From NCBI GenBank assembly GCA_015680685.1, contig MNCI01002119.1, positions 794,569 through 858,568 of the forward strand: a stretch of 64,000 bases of DNA, read 5' to 3'. The number at the start of each line of letters is the position of its first letter. Within the stretch, counting starts at the first letter, position 1. This document shows, in pieces, positions 23,139 through 34,849 of this stretch. Below the pieces are notes generated by a model, which was not told the origin of the DNA, did no database searches, and saw nothing but the letters and a program-made list of their open reading frames with translations. This DNA comes from Gnetum montanum (Eukaryota > Streptophyta > Gnetopsida > Gnetales > Gnetaceae). The translations under genes and the position numbers were made by a program.

Positions 23139-25041
23139 CCATTGAAGGCCCTCAGTTCTTTCTAATTTTTTTTTACACATTTTTGTTTTACAAATTTTTT
23201 TTTGCACATTTTTTTTGCACATTTCTTTAATCTTTCTTATTTTTTTTATACCATCGTTCATATTTTTACCATTTCTTTGTGTGATTACTTTATTTTGTTC
23301 ATCACCCAATAAGTGTTCATGATGGTGGCATGAATAATACCATATTGATTGCTAATGTTTGGATTTTACCTTTGAAGTATGATGTTGATATTAAGGTATG
23401 GTTCTTTTGATTAAATAGGCGGTGAGTCCACATCGTTCATACATCCATAAAATCCTATGGTCTCCCTTGACTTGGAACTGTACAGTCCCTTTCTCTAATA
23501 AAACTATTAACAAATTGGTGGCTGGGTATTTCTCAAACTAAGGAAGGACTCAAAGGATGAAAAGGGTGTGACTTCAAGGGGATTCAATGCATTTGTGCTA
23601 GATATTCTCTTGAGTGCCTAGATTTCCTTGGGTTTTCCTCCATTCTAACCATTCATCAAATCACCAAAAGTTGAGTACATAAAAACAAGTCTTTGCATGG
23701 TGTGGTTCTCACGTAAAACAAAAACAGTGAGAATTCAAAGCACACCCCTTACACACAATAATGAACTTGGGTTACACGCATTGGTTATGGCACTGGAAAA
23801 ACATGTTACCCATGCCTGAAGGTTCCCTCTAACTAAGGCCCTTTCTCGCTTCTTGATTCTCCATCTCGCTCTCCTCATAATGGTGGTAACTTTTTGTAGA
23901 GGCATTCTTGTTACTTCAAGAGGATAGGTTGGTCAAATGTGTTGATGCGAGGTCACTGAATGTGGTTTGTTGAGCTTGGATTTAAAATGAGTTCTACTCT
24001 ATCAAATTAACCATAGAACACACACAAGGGACTTTACACAACCTTGTTCTTGGGTTTCCATTCCATTCTCTCCTCTCCACCTTTCTTTTCCATTTTTCAC
24101 CTCATTGTCGATTTTATTATTAGTCTGTATCTTGGTTGATGCATTTTTTTCCTTGGTAATTTCTTATGGGTAAGTTTTTAACTCTTTCTTCCAAATGACA
24201 TTCCTAGAGCCTACGAACTCTTTGGTTTGTGGGTATATTAGGGCATCAAAGGCATGAGCCTACTTTAGGGAGGAACCATTGGCATTCCTTTTGGTGCATT
24301 TGTTAACTTCTTTTCCTTAAACATTTCTTACAATCAACAATTTTTTGTTTCATCCCATCCATGACATCCATTTTATTGGCGTTGTTGTTGTTACTTTTTC
24401 TCCACCTTTCTTATTCCTTATCTTTTTCCATCCTATCACTACCGGAGTTTCGCTCTTAGTCATGGGGGTCCGAGCACAAATTTTTCAATTTTTCCTAACC
24501 CCTACACCTTAGGTAGTCACCAGTGTTAAATTTCTAGAATCAGTATCAGCCATAACCACAACTCAGCCAATGCACTTTACATTGAGTCAAGGTATCAACT
24601 GCATTGTGATTTATCTACCCTCGCTCATTTGTGACTGTGTTGTGTGTGCAAATGGTGATCATACAACAATGGACTGGGCCTGGAGGAAACACTCAAGATG
24701 GACCGAAACTAGAATGTTTACGAAAGGAGCAAGATTGGTGGTGTGGCTATGGATAAACAATGGAAGGTGCAATCTTGGCATCGACATCAACACATCTTAT
24801 TCTTTTTTCTCTCTCCTTCTCTTCTAGCTGCCAAATAAGACTGGATATCATTTATGTATAGTGTTCACCTTTGTGGTCATGAACACTAATGTTGTCATGT
24901 ATTGTATTGTTGATCCATTCACCAGGCATGTTGAGTCTGTCACCCTATTCCACTGTGAATGGTCATTCAGTCAATAATCCCATACCTTCCCAATATTTTG
25001 TAAGGAACTCGAGGACGATTTTTCATTCAATCATGGGGGCA
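23139..25041 (+). other. Post-pol noncoding region of G2 with polypurine tract
   Basis: Starts with T-rich 'acacatttttg' repeats, then AT-rich sequence with no env-like ORF that I can support. A block at 24640-24790 ('tgtgcaaatggtgatcatacaacaa...aaggtgcaatcttggcat') is conserved in G5 (46060-46205), where 'tgtgtgcag' precedes the ATG like a splice acceptor; the frames disagree between copies. The region ends in the polypurine tract 25033-25041 just before the 3' LTR. Confidence 0.7.
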
Positions 25042-25848
25042 TGATGAACCATGATATCGCGTTTGCGATATCAGATCAACCATGCGATGTTGAATACCCG
25101 ATATTGTAGCCTGTCTCCTTGCCTATAAATAAGAGGCGATGCCCTTGCTTTCCACATTAGAAAGTTAGTCCCTTAGCCAAACTCTTATCATTTCTTCCCT
25201 CCAGAGTTAGAATTATTTTTACATGCCCACAATAGGAGTCATAGAATGAACGGATCTTTATTCAAGCATTGTGTACTTGAGCACACTTTGTGTACGGTAA
25301 TAAAGACGAACTTTATGATAAACCTTGCAGCATACAGAATAGATTAATTAGTGTTAATTATTATTTAATGCTTTCCTAGTTAATTAATGATCTCTCTCAC
25401 CCTACAACTCTCTTAGTTAAATACACTCAGTACGACCATTTCGAGCATGTGTGTAGCACTTGGTAACCCAGTGACAATTAGCGTTTGGTAATCCCAACAG
25501 CATTGCACTGGTTCAAGATGTGTGCAGCAAGTGGGAACGGATACTGGTGTTAGGAGTAATGAGAACTTAGTTAATGAGTAGTTAAATTAGATTAGTTACT
25601 TAGTTATCTCTCTCCCCCTCCTTACTAGCACAGGATATAAAACACATAAAAGCCATAAAAATCATATGCCTTAAGCTTACTTAACCATACAGCCGTGACA
25701 TACAAGTAAGTTTGGTAAGACAACGATCAACCAACCCTTTATTGTTCCACAAAGGCACATAGGCACTTAGTCCTTGGAATTTGACTAGATCGTGCATGAA
25801 ATGCTCGTATTCATCTGGTTGAGCGTAGGGGTACCTCGCTGCTCATCA
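25042..25848 (+). repeat. 3' LTR of G2
   Basis: 807 bp, TGATGAACC...GCTCATCA, closely similar to 9034-9830. It keeps a clearer GATATCGCG-tttg-CGATATC palindrome (25052-25072) than the 5' LTR, and TATAAATA near 25122. Followed by GTGAG. Confidence 0.93.
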
Positions 25849-26854
25849 GTGAGGGCAACCAAGACCTGGCCTTTGGAGATGCCTAAATAAAATATACATT
25901 ATTTTGGAATAATTTTTTTGGATTTATTTGTATTTTGTTAGATTTCCTTTGGATTTTTGGAATGTTTGGTGGCATTTCTAGACCTTAAAACATTTTGGAA
26001 AATTTGTGGCATTTTTGGACTTTGAAACATTTTTGAATATTTTATTGGAAACCTTTACCTAGCCCATATCTTGAAACTTTTGGCCTAGAACCATTATGCT
26101 CTATGAAGAGGAAAATATGATAATTTTTCTTATTTGAGGGGTTCTAACTCCTCATCCATTTCGATGCAAAGATCCTAGAGTAGGTAGGGATTGTTCGAAA
26201 GAGAGACATGGGATGAAAAATGGATCAATTCTATACAACATGGACCTTCTAATCTTGAAAATTAATTTTTGGATATTTTGTATTTTTGTGAAATAGAAAC
26301 CTTATATTTTTTTTTGGATATTTGAGCAATGTACCTATTTTTGTGAATAAATAATTAAGTGTAATAGATATGAATTTGTTGTCTATGAGATTAAGATGGT
26401 GAGATTGAAAGCAACATTTTTCATTTTAGCATGTGCTATATGTTCGGGAAATTTTAATATTATTTATTAGATATTAATATTTTATTAATTAATTTGGTAA
26501 CCTTCAAATACATGTATCTTTATTTTTAGAGGTTTGATTGAAGTGAAACAAGTATCATTAAGATCATTATTTTATGATATAGCTAGTGAAATTTTTAGAT
26601 AACTTCTTTTTTGTAGGTGCATAAATATCTAATTTTCTATAAATAAATTTTATTTAATTATATATGCTAGTATTATGAAATTTTGTTGTGCTATATTGCC
26701 TTACCGTATTTATGCTCCTAATTAATAATTTTTATCTATTTTTTGCTTCTTTTTTAGTTAGTAAATTAAGGTTAAATCCATATCCTTACGTTTCATTGCA
26801 TCTCTATTAGTTATTTATAGAATATTTTATGCATAAGTAATAGAGGTGTTATAT

Positions 26855-26952
26855 ATAATCTAAGATATATAGTTCAATTACAACTTTAGGCTAATCCATG
26901 ACCTAGAGCTTTTAAATCAAGTTTAGGCTAATACCTCATTATTGTTAAGAGG
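26855..26952 (-). repeat. SINE copy, degenerate
   Basis: Minus-strand text runs aatgaggtattagcctaaacttg...agctctagg...aactatatatctta, parallel to the copies at 26960-27105 and 59885-60010. Box A is partly kept, box B is lost. Confidence 0.45.
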
Positions 26953-26959
26953 AAGATAT

Positions 26960-27105
26960 GTGGGTGTTAAAACTTGAAAAAATTGAAACATAGATACACC
27001 CCAAGATTTATAGAATTTTATAACTCAGTGTTGCCTAGTAGAATCAAACCTATGAGCTAGGATTACCAAGCCAAGACCCGTACCACTAGGCAAACACCTC
27101 ACTAT
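26960..27105 (-). repeat. tRNA-derived SINE
   Basis: On the minus strand the head GAGGTGT is followed by box A TTGCCTAGTGG (27093-27083) and box B GGTTTGATTCT (27050-27040), about 33 bp between boxes, as in a tRNA-derived pol III promoter. The body continues 'gagttataaaattctataaatcttgggg', shared with the copy at 57270-57414. Confidence 0.7.
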
Positions 27106-28662
27106 TGTTAAGAGGAACATATGACTCTTGATAGAGGTGATGTAACTACTCTTATTCTTTTACATTTTGAAACAACTCATGCCTTGTTTAAAATCATGGT
27201 TTCCTCACTATTATCTAGTGTTGTATTTCTCTAAATCAATTCTTTGTCTAAACTTTGATTACCTTTATGGTTTGACATCGTCTTCTATTAAGCTTACACT
27301 AGGATGTATACATATATTGAGAATTCTAATATACTAGGATGTTACATGTCACAAGAAACTCTAATATACCCTAATCTTAGAAGAAAAATAATTAAGAATT
27401 ATTACTATGTACAAATCAATATGTAAATATTTTTTTCATAATTTGTTCTACTTCTTGTCTTGCCTTTCGATTAGTCTTTTTTTTTTTTTTTGTCTTTTGG
27501 ATTAACTTTTTTTCTTTATTTCACATTCAATTACAATTATATATAAAAGAATCTTGGTTTCATAGATTGATTACTTTTTGAACCAATGCAACTAGTTACA
27601 AGTTGCCACATACCTTTTCATAACTTAATTATAAAAGAAATTATATAGTATTGTAAAATGTAAAATTTACAATTTTATGAAATTAAACTTGAAAGATGAA
27701 AGTAAGATAAGCCTTAGGTTCAAGTCTTAGCATATCTACTTAAAAAAAAGTTTATGCTTTTGCTTGTTTATGGATTCCCTTACTTACAATTTATTACTTA
27801 TTTTATCATCTTTCATCTTACCTTATAAAGTTAACTCATCATTTTCATGTGGACCTAAGTGAAGAAATTACTCACTAACTTCCTTATGCTCCATGTCATG
27901 GAAATAACATGCACAAAGGAACATTATTTGGAATGATGGCAAGATATTTAGTTCTTAAATTGTAAGGCTTAAGTTTGTAGATGTAGCCCTTAGAAAAATT
28001 GTTGAGTGTTTGCTCATTTATCATTATGCTAGGATAAGAAATTTAATTAAACTTACAATCTTCTAAGGTGTGGTATTTTTCATGAACTCCTTGGTAATAT
28101 TGCTTGGATTTATCTAAATCTTCTTTCCTTGTTTGTTGCTAGAATATTAATGGAATATAAAATTTAATTTTTGTTGTCATAGACCTAAAATAAATTTTAA
28201 CTTGGAATCTTCATTTTTTCAATGCTCTACCATCAATTCTACTGTAATAATTTATGTTGTTTAATTATATTTAAACAACATTATGAGTCACATTAAAAAA
28301 TAATTAAAAAGACAATTCATAGGAGATTTTAATGTTCAAAGAACACTACCCTGAAGGATTAGCATGATCATTAAAAGTTTGAATGATTAATCCCTCCACA
28401 ACAAGCATTGATGTTAGATGATAATCCATACATTGTCTTGATTTGTAAGTCATTATTATTATGCTAAGTTAGTCAATTCATATGTATGTTACATTAACTT
28501 AGTTACAATGATGTGTTACAAATCATAATAAAGTGTTGAGTTTGTTAAAATAATGTGTTGCGAATCATAACAAATGTTTTTGTTGATTACAATGAGTCAT
28601 GACGCTTCGTCATGTTAAAGGTTTGGCTAGTGCCAAGTCCAAAACAAAGAAAAAAATGAAAT

Positions 28663-29873
28663 TGATGAGTGGTAGGGTATCCCAACACTCCACCATACAA
28701 TTCATGAGTGCATGTGTATGACTAGATCATAATCCATGGATGGATAATGTAAGTATGCTAAAAGTTGATAGTAGGTTCGTGATCATTGTCTTCCCACATT
28801 GAGTTAGTGAAGTTCAAGTGTATGATTTAACTCTCAGTGAGGCATATGATATGTTGATGTTGTTGGGCCCATAATACTCCTAGTTGCAAACATAATGGAA
28901 GTGAGATTAAAATCTAAGTTTAAGTAATGAGAGGAAGTAAATCTACTCTAACCTATGGCAATGAGCATCTAGTCCTAGCTTGTGAAATAATTGAGAGCAT
29001 TAAGATAAAGAAATTTGAGAAATAAGAAAGAATCAAAATAATTTAACATCAGATTCCATGATAGAACATAAAGAATTTATAAAAATGAGGAGTTGGTCCA
29101 CACCCCCAACCAAATTGGGGTAAGTGATGATTAGTTCATATTTATACATGAAGTGATGTAGCAATATTCCCAAATTAGCTTTTAACTAATCCCTTGATTT
29201 TAGGGATTCTTCCTCATCACCTTTTATACATATCCTATTATTTATGGAATTGCTCTTATATGTACCTTAGAATGGGTACATGCTAATATTATCATCCTCT
29301 TGCTCTATCATATGCCATATATTCAATGTTGGCATTATCCTCACAGCTTGTGGATAAGGTCTTGGACTCATGTAACTGTTACTAAGATTACCAAGTGAGT
29401 TCATTATTGAGTGGGTTACCAAATGATTACACTTTAACCCTCGAAACTAATCATACTCATTTCGCTTAACTAATGAACTTCAAAAGTAAAGTACTTTGGA
29501 AATGTAAAGAACTAAGCTAAAGTAAACATGAACATTAAGCTAAGTAAAACAAAAGAACTAAGTGGATGCTGCAATGATGAAAAGCAATCTCGTTCTTTAT
29601 TGTCAAACATGAATCGTGCTCAAGTACAATGCACTCGAATAAAGACATGACACTATGGGCATTCACTCTATTGCTAACTACGAAAACAAACTACAAGAGT
29701 CTAGCTAAGGGTGTAATGAAAATTTATTATTGCTAGTGTGACCAAGTGTTGGTATTTATAAGGCTACATAGCTTCCAAGACATCGCATTAATGATGACGT
29801 AGGATGAGCTACGATATTATAGCTACAATATTGTAGATACAATATCGTTCTTGCGAAAAACTTGGATTTATCA
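28663..29873 (-). mobile_element. Solo gypsy LTR in the C1 5' LTR
   Basis: TGATGAGTGG...TTTATCA on the plus strand; landmarks of the G-type LTRs (ggtagggtatccc, gatgctgcaatgatgaaaagcaatctcg, ATATCG palindromes at 29810-29850). It is longer than its relatives because of a 368-bp insertion. Target duplication not clear. Confidence 0.8.
28985..29352. mobile_element. 368-bp insertion flanked by an 8-bp repeat
   Basis: Interrupts the solo LTR; AGCTTGTG occurs at 28977-28984 and again at 29345-29352, and the sequence between has no counterpart in sister LTRs. An 8-bp duplication suits a hAT-type element, but no terminal inverted repeats were seen, so its class is open. Confidence 0.4.
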
Positions 29874-30087
29874 TAAAGGGAAAAAAATCGGTAAGAAATT
29901 AAGAAAAAATACAATTATTTGTAATTCAAAAACTATTATGATCAAAAGGTCCAAGAATACAAAATTGCAAAAGGAATTCATTTGAAGAAAAGAAAATATT
30001 GTTGATTAGAAAATATCTTTATAAATATTTTGACGTATTACAAAATTATGTAAAACGTTTTTAAATGATATTGTGCTAACTTTAACA

Positions 30088-30101
30088 TGGTATCTACAAG
30101 G
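30088..30101 (+). other. Primer-binding site of C1
   Basis: TGGTATCTACAAGG follows the LTR end (CTTTAACA) and resembles the TGGTATCAGAGC initiator-tRNA-Met site used by most plant copia elements. Confidence 0.7.
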
Positions 30102-30157
30102 AAAAATAATAATGAAAATATTAAAGGTGTGATCAATTCCATATACAATATCATGTT

Positions 30158-30981
30158 TGATGAGTGGTAAGGTACCCCTACACTCAACCATACGAATACG
30201 AGCGTTTCACGCGCGATCCGATCGAACTCCGTAGATGGACTAGTTGTGGTGTCTAGACGGTTACTCCTAGATTGTAGTTTGCTGTCTTCCCACCTAGACT
30301 AGTATTAGCTTTGTCACGTATGGTTTAAACCATAGTGAGGTGAATGATGTGTTCCTAACTAATGCTACTTCTAGGTATGATGGTAAATAATGTCAACTAA
30401 GCTAGGAGAGAGAATGAGAGAGAATCTAAACTAGCCTAAGTGCGATGAGCATCCGTTATTTAATCATCCATACACATCTTGGACCTCATGCATGACTACT
30501 GCTAGGATTACCAAGCACATGGCCTAGGTACACTACTGGGTTACCAAGTAGTCACACTTAAATGCTCGTGATTAAGTCGTACTCATTCCATGTTACTAAC
30601 AATAAAAATTAAATAAATAATTAAGCTAAGTGGATGCTGCAATGATGAAGTAATCTCAATATTTATTGTCGGTCATGTGCATGTCCAAGTATGTCACACT
30701 CAAATAAGGATGTCGTACAATTATAATCATCACACTGCGGGAATGCACTGGGAGAAAAGGGTTGAGTAAAACTGACAAAAAGTCTCTACAAAACTACTAA
30801 ACTTAAACTTAAAAACTTCAAAAATTACCTACCAGATCTACCTACCTCTTATTTATAGATGAGGAGACAGGTTGTGATATCACGTACATGATATCGCATC
30901 TAGGTTGTGATATTGCGTACATGATATTACGTACATGATATCATGGTTGTGATATCACAGCCAACAATTCATGACTCATCA
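30158..30981 (-). repeat. 3' LTR of G4
   Basis: 824 bp, TGATGAGTGG...GACTCATCA on the plus strand, with an array of about five GATATC units at 30873-30960 and 'cttatttatag' as TATA complement near 30846. The polypurine tract complement (taccccaatgacttaatg) follows. Confidence 0.9.
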
Positions 30982-31862
30982 TACCCCAATGACTTAATGA
31001 AAACTCATCCTCAAGTTAAAGTAAGAACAAGCTCTTATTGATTACATAGTGGATAGGTATGGGATTATTGACTGATGAGAAGGGATTCATGCCACAGTGT
31101 GAAATTAGAACAAAATTGAGACACAACACGGAGAACGCAAAAGAAAATCCTATAGCTAAAAAATTGGTGGAACTCATGTAGTTCCTGGTGGTAGTGGCTC
31201 CTCCATGGGTGCCGTTCCCTTGGCTTGTGTTCCAGGTTTTGGGATTTGATGGTGTTGAAGTATGGCCTAGAGTTTCTCCTTTTCAGTTCAAGGGTCCTGT
31301 GCCATCCATGCCAATGTTCTAATGTTTGATGAAGTCGACACCTCCCATGAGCACGGTAGTTGCAGAAACATTTTATTTGCTTTGACATACCAAGCCGCAA
31401 ACACCCGTCATTCCTCCTTGTAAGCTCTGGCTTTGTCTTAGTATTCTTGAAAATCTACAAGTCGTCGAGCTAAGTCTTTTGTGATACCTTTTTATCCCTG
31501 GTAGATTTCTTTAACCACCTCAAGTTTAGAATTTTTCACCTCCAATTTTTGCAATAATTTCTTGCGTTTTGCAAATTCTGTTTCATATTTAACATAGGTG
31601 GTGGCTACCTTTTGCTCAAGCTCTATTCTCGGGCACCCTGCTGTTAACATGGCAAGGTTGGCATACTGCAGGTCTGCCAACTCCATGTACTCTCTAAGGT
31701 CCTAGATTTGCAGGTCCTAGTTCTTAACTTCTGCCTGGTGGGCAAATGCGTATGTGTCTGATATGGCCCACCAGTCAGTGTGTTGAGCACTGAGAGCATT
31801 GTTGTGGGCCTTGGCCATATAGATCTCCTTCTCGATGATTTGTTTATACATCCCCACCTAGT

Positions 31863-32568
31863 CNTGTCTTTGTTTGACATTCCATAGGATGTTACAGTAA
31901 TCTAATTAGACCTCATTTCCACCAAAGGAAAGTTGGTCTTGATAGAGATGAGGGCTAAGCATGCTGAAGTAGAGGTGCAAAGATTGCAAGAAAGGCTTGT
32001 GACCCTACAAGAAGCACAACAGTATCCTTCACAATTTGTTCCCGTAGACTAGTTGGACACTTTTAGAATCGAGCAACTTACCAAACTATTGATGGAGAAT
32101 AAGAAGGTGGCAGAAGAAAAAGAGAAGGCTGTTTGGGATGCCTCTGCGGCACAAGCACAAACTTACGCACATACTAAGGCACTCAAAGCCTTACAAGAGG
32201 AAAATAAACAACTTGTTGCTGACAACCTTCAGTTGACCTCTGTGGAGAAACAAAAGAATGTTTTTGAAGAACATTTTCAATAGTTGCGAGAACAACTAAT
32301 CAGGGTCAACTAGGACATGAACCGTTTAGCTAGGGAAAATCGAACCCTCTTGATGGAGGAGGTACATTCCATCTGTCAGAAGACGGCTATTGAAATAAGC
32401 GCGTGACAGAATGAGGCTAAATAACATGAGAAGCTAAAGGAGCATTTCTGGGACTAGGTGGGGATGTATAAACAAATCATCGAGAAGGAGATCTATATGG
32501 CCAAGGCCCACAACAATGCTCTCAGTGCTCAACACACTGACTGGTGGGCCATATCAGACACATACGCN
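31863..32568. other. Likely inverted contig bounded by single Ns
   Basis: N at 31863 and 32568. The enclosed sequence has opposite orientation to the flanks, and its right end (about 32450-32567) is the reverse complement of 31745-31862. Inverting it would restore the order seen in G3 with an overlap of about 118 bp. Confidence 0.8.
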
Positions 32569-33656
32569 ACACTGTATGGATGGACACTTCACCCCTCGCA
32601 CGATCCAAAGAAACTGTGGGTTTTACGACATCATCGATGACATGGAAGAGATTTACGTCATCACGACTTCCCCAACTAACCGTCTCAGCAATGGCCCTGA
32701 GATGGCTCATCGATGGTCTGTAATCTTGTGGCGGTGATGGTGGTTGATCCTCCTGGCCCATGCCAAGCCTTGCTTCTTGTTGTTGGCTAGGTCCCATGCT
32801 TGGAAGTTGGTTGGATCCTACAAGTTGAGTTGCAGTTGGCCCTGCTATCTGTTCTTTTTCTTGTTCCAGCCCCAGCGTCTCACTAGTGATTTTCCTTGTG
32901 GCTAGTGGCTTTAGCAGTTCTTCATACGAAGCATTTTGGGCTTTTCAGAGGACATCATTGGTGTATCTGTTGGTACATTTTTACCATTTCATGGAACAGG
33001 TGGACTTATTTGCAAATGGTGAGGTACAGAATCCTAATGAACTGAAACTGTTCAAGGACGATTATGTTCTTTCTTGTAAAGAATTCTGCAACAGTTAATT
33101 AACCATGAAGTTGGAATAGAAATGAAAATGTTGCTGAATTGAATGTTTTGAAAATCAAGGGATAATGACATTGCAATTGGGAATGTTGGCATGAGGGTTT
33201 ATCTAGAGTCAAAAGAAAATGGTGTATCAATTGTAGATATCTTTCTAGCTTATGATAGAGTAGCTCTAGTTACTTTTTCTGTAATAAAGTGCAGAGAAGA
33301 TGAATATGGAATCGGCCTTGATATAACTGGGATTACATTCGAGGTGCCACAAATTAAAATGTGAAAGTACAACTCCACTTATGCATTCGGTTGTATACGC
33401 ATACATATATTTATATATCAACCCATGCATCAAATCCATGGTTATTATCTCTACTACTATGATATAAATAACAATAAAATATAATATTGATTTAAAAGGG
33501 AATTTATGCAACAATTGTTCAAAGTCCTATGAGAATTGAACACTTGTCAATTGAAATGGTGGTTATAACCACCACAAAGGCCACTTGTCAACTACAACCT
33601 ATTTATCTCCACAAAGGCCACTTGTCAACTACAACCTCTTTATCTCCACAATGGCC

Positions 33657-33824
33657 ACTTGTCAACTAAATGAAGACACTTGGCAACTAAATGAAGACAC
33701 TTGGCAACTGAATGAAGACACTTGGCAACTAAATGAAGACACTTGGCAACTGCATGAAGACACTTGGCAACTAAATGAAGACACTTGGCAAATGAATGAA
33801 GACACTTGGCAACTGAATGAAGAC
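33657..33824. repeat. 21-bp minisatellite, eight units
   Basis: Eight tandem units of acttggcaactaaatgaagac with single-base variants, in the U3 of the long LTR. Three 37-38-bp repeats sharing 'ggccacttgtcaact' precede it (33579-33655). Because 21 is a multiple of 3, several frames stay open across it; that explains the repetitive ORFs on both strands. Confidence 0.95.
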
Positions 33825-34157
33825 ACTTGGCCATGGAATAGGACACTTGTCCATTGTAGCTTTTTTATCTCTATGGTGGTTACAACCACCCAAAATTGTT
33901 GTAACTTACCTAACTTGTTGGGCAAGTAACCTCCTAACTTGTTGGGCAAGAAATTTTCTAATTGGTTAGTCAAGTTACTTGAGAGAAAAGTTAGGAGAGA
34001 TATTTGTGGGATATTTTGAAATTGTAACTTCCTTGGAATCATATAAATAGGCTTCAAGGGTCAAGAGGAGAAAAAGACATCAAGGAGCATCATCATCACA
34101 CTTGGAAGATTAGTAAAGAAGATTTGTAAAGAAGATGGCTTGCTAGAATAAAGATTT

Positions 34158-34849
34158 NNNNNNNNNNNNNNNNNNNNNNNNNNNNNNNNNNNNNNNNNNN
34201 NNNNNNNNNNNNNNNNNNNNNNNNNNNNNNNNNNNNNNNNNNNNNNNNNNNNNNNNNNNNNNNNNNNNNNNNNNNNNNNNNNNNNNNNNNNNNNNNNNNN
34301 NNNNNNNNNNNNNNNNNNNNNNNNNNNNNNNNNNNNNNNNNNNNNNNNNNNNNNNNNNNNNNNNNNNNNNNNNNNNNNNNNNNNNNNNNNNNNNNNNNNN
34401 NNNNNNNNNNNNNNNNNNNNNNNNNNNNNNNNNNNNNNNNNNNNNNNNNNNNNNNNNNNNNNNNNNNNNNNNNNNNNNNNNNNNNNNNNNNNNNNNNNNN
34501 NNNNNNNNNNNNNNNNNNNNNNNNNNNNNNNNNNNNNNNNNNNNNNNNNNNNNNNNNNNNNNNNNNNNNNNNNNNNNNNNNNNNNNNNNNNNNNNNNNNN
34601 NNNNNNNNNNNNNNNNNNNNNNNNNNNNNNNNNNNNNNNNNNNNNNNNNNNNNNNNNNNNNNNNNNNNNNNNNNNNNNNNNNNNNNNNNNNNNNNNNNNN
34701 NNNNNNNNNNNNNNNNNNNNNNNNNNNNNNNNNNNNNNNNNNNNNNNNNNNNNNNNNNNNNNNNNNNNNNNNNNNNNNNNNNNNNNNNNNNNNNNNNNNN
34801 NNNNNNNNNNNNNNNNNNNNNNNNNNNNNNNNNNNNNNNNNNNNNNNNN
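34158..34849. other. Assembly gap (692 N)
   Basis: All N. Nothing can be said of its content. Confidence 1.

Larger units (their letters stand above)
9034..25848 (+). mobile_element. G2: full-length Athila-type Ty3/gypsy element (hosts G3)
   Basis: LTRs at 9034-9830 and 25042-25848, a tRNA-Asp primer-binding site at 9832-9849, a purine-rich polypurine tract before the 3' LTR, and perfect 5-bp target duplications GTGAG (9029-9033 and 25849-25853). Internal order: gag, protease, RT, RNase H, integrase, then about 1.9 kb of noncoding sequence. The RT motif (VFMDDF) and the wording around it resemble the Athila lineage of non-chromovirus gypsy elements. G3 (15095-22015) splits pol between RNase H and integrase. 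Removing G3 gives an element of about 9.9 kb. Multiple stops make it non-functional. Confidence 0.93.
25854..28406. other. Unassigned AT-rich DNA between G2 and C1
   Basis: Continues the target DNA of G2 (see 8806-9033). No protein gene is evident. It contains long A/T tracts (for example 27477-27491) and two adjacent SINE copies. Confidence 0.5.
28412..30087 (+). repeat. 5' LTR of C1 (split by a solo gypsy LTR)
   Basis: 28412-28662 and 29874-30087 align with the 3' LTR: 'ccatacattgtcttgattt', 'gattacaatgagtc', 'caaaaggtccaagaata', 'gaattcatttgaagaaaag'. Without the insertion it is 465 bp; the 3' LTR is longer because of an internal duplication. Confidence 0.85.

Noticed and set aside
24570-24827. 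An env-like gene in G2
   Set aside because: It is short, has no signal peptide or membrane segment pattern that I can support, and the frame is not shared with G5.
33657-33824. A CRISPR-like array
   Set aside because: Units abut with no unique spacers, and the window is plant nuclear DNA.
33585-33929. A protein of LNEDTWQ heptads (and CLHLVAK repeats on the other strand)
   Set aside because: Frames stay open only because the 21-bp minisatellite is a multiple of three; it lies in an LTR U3 and has no other coding sign.
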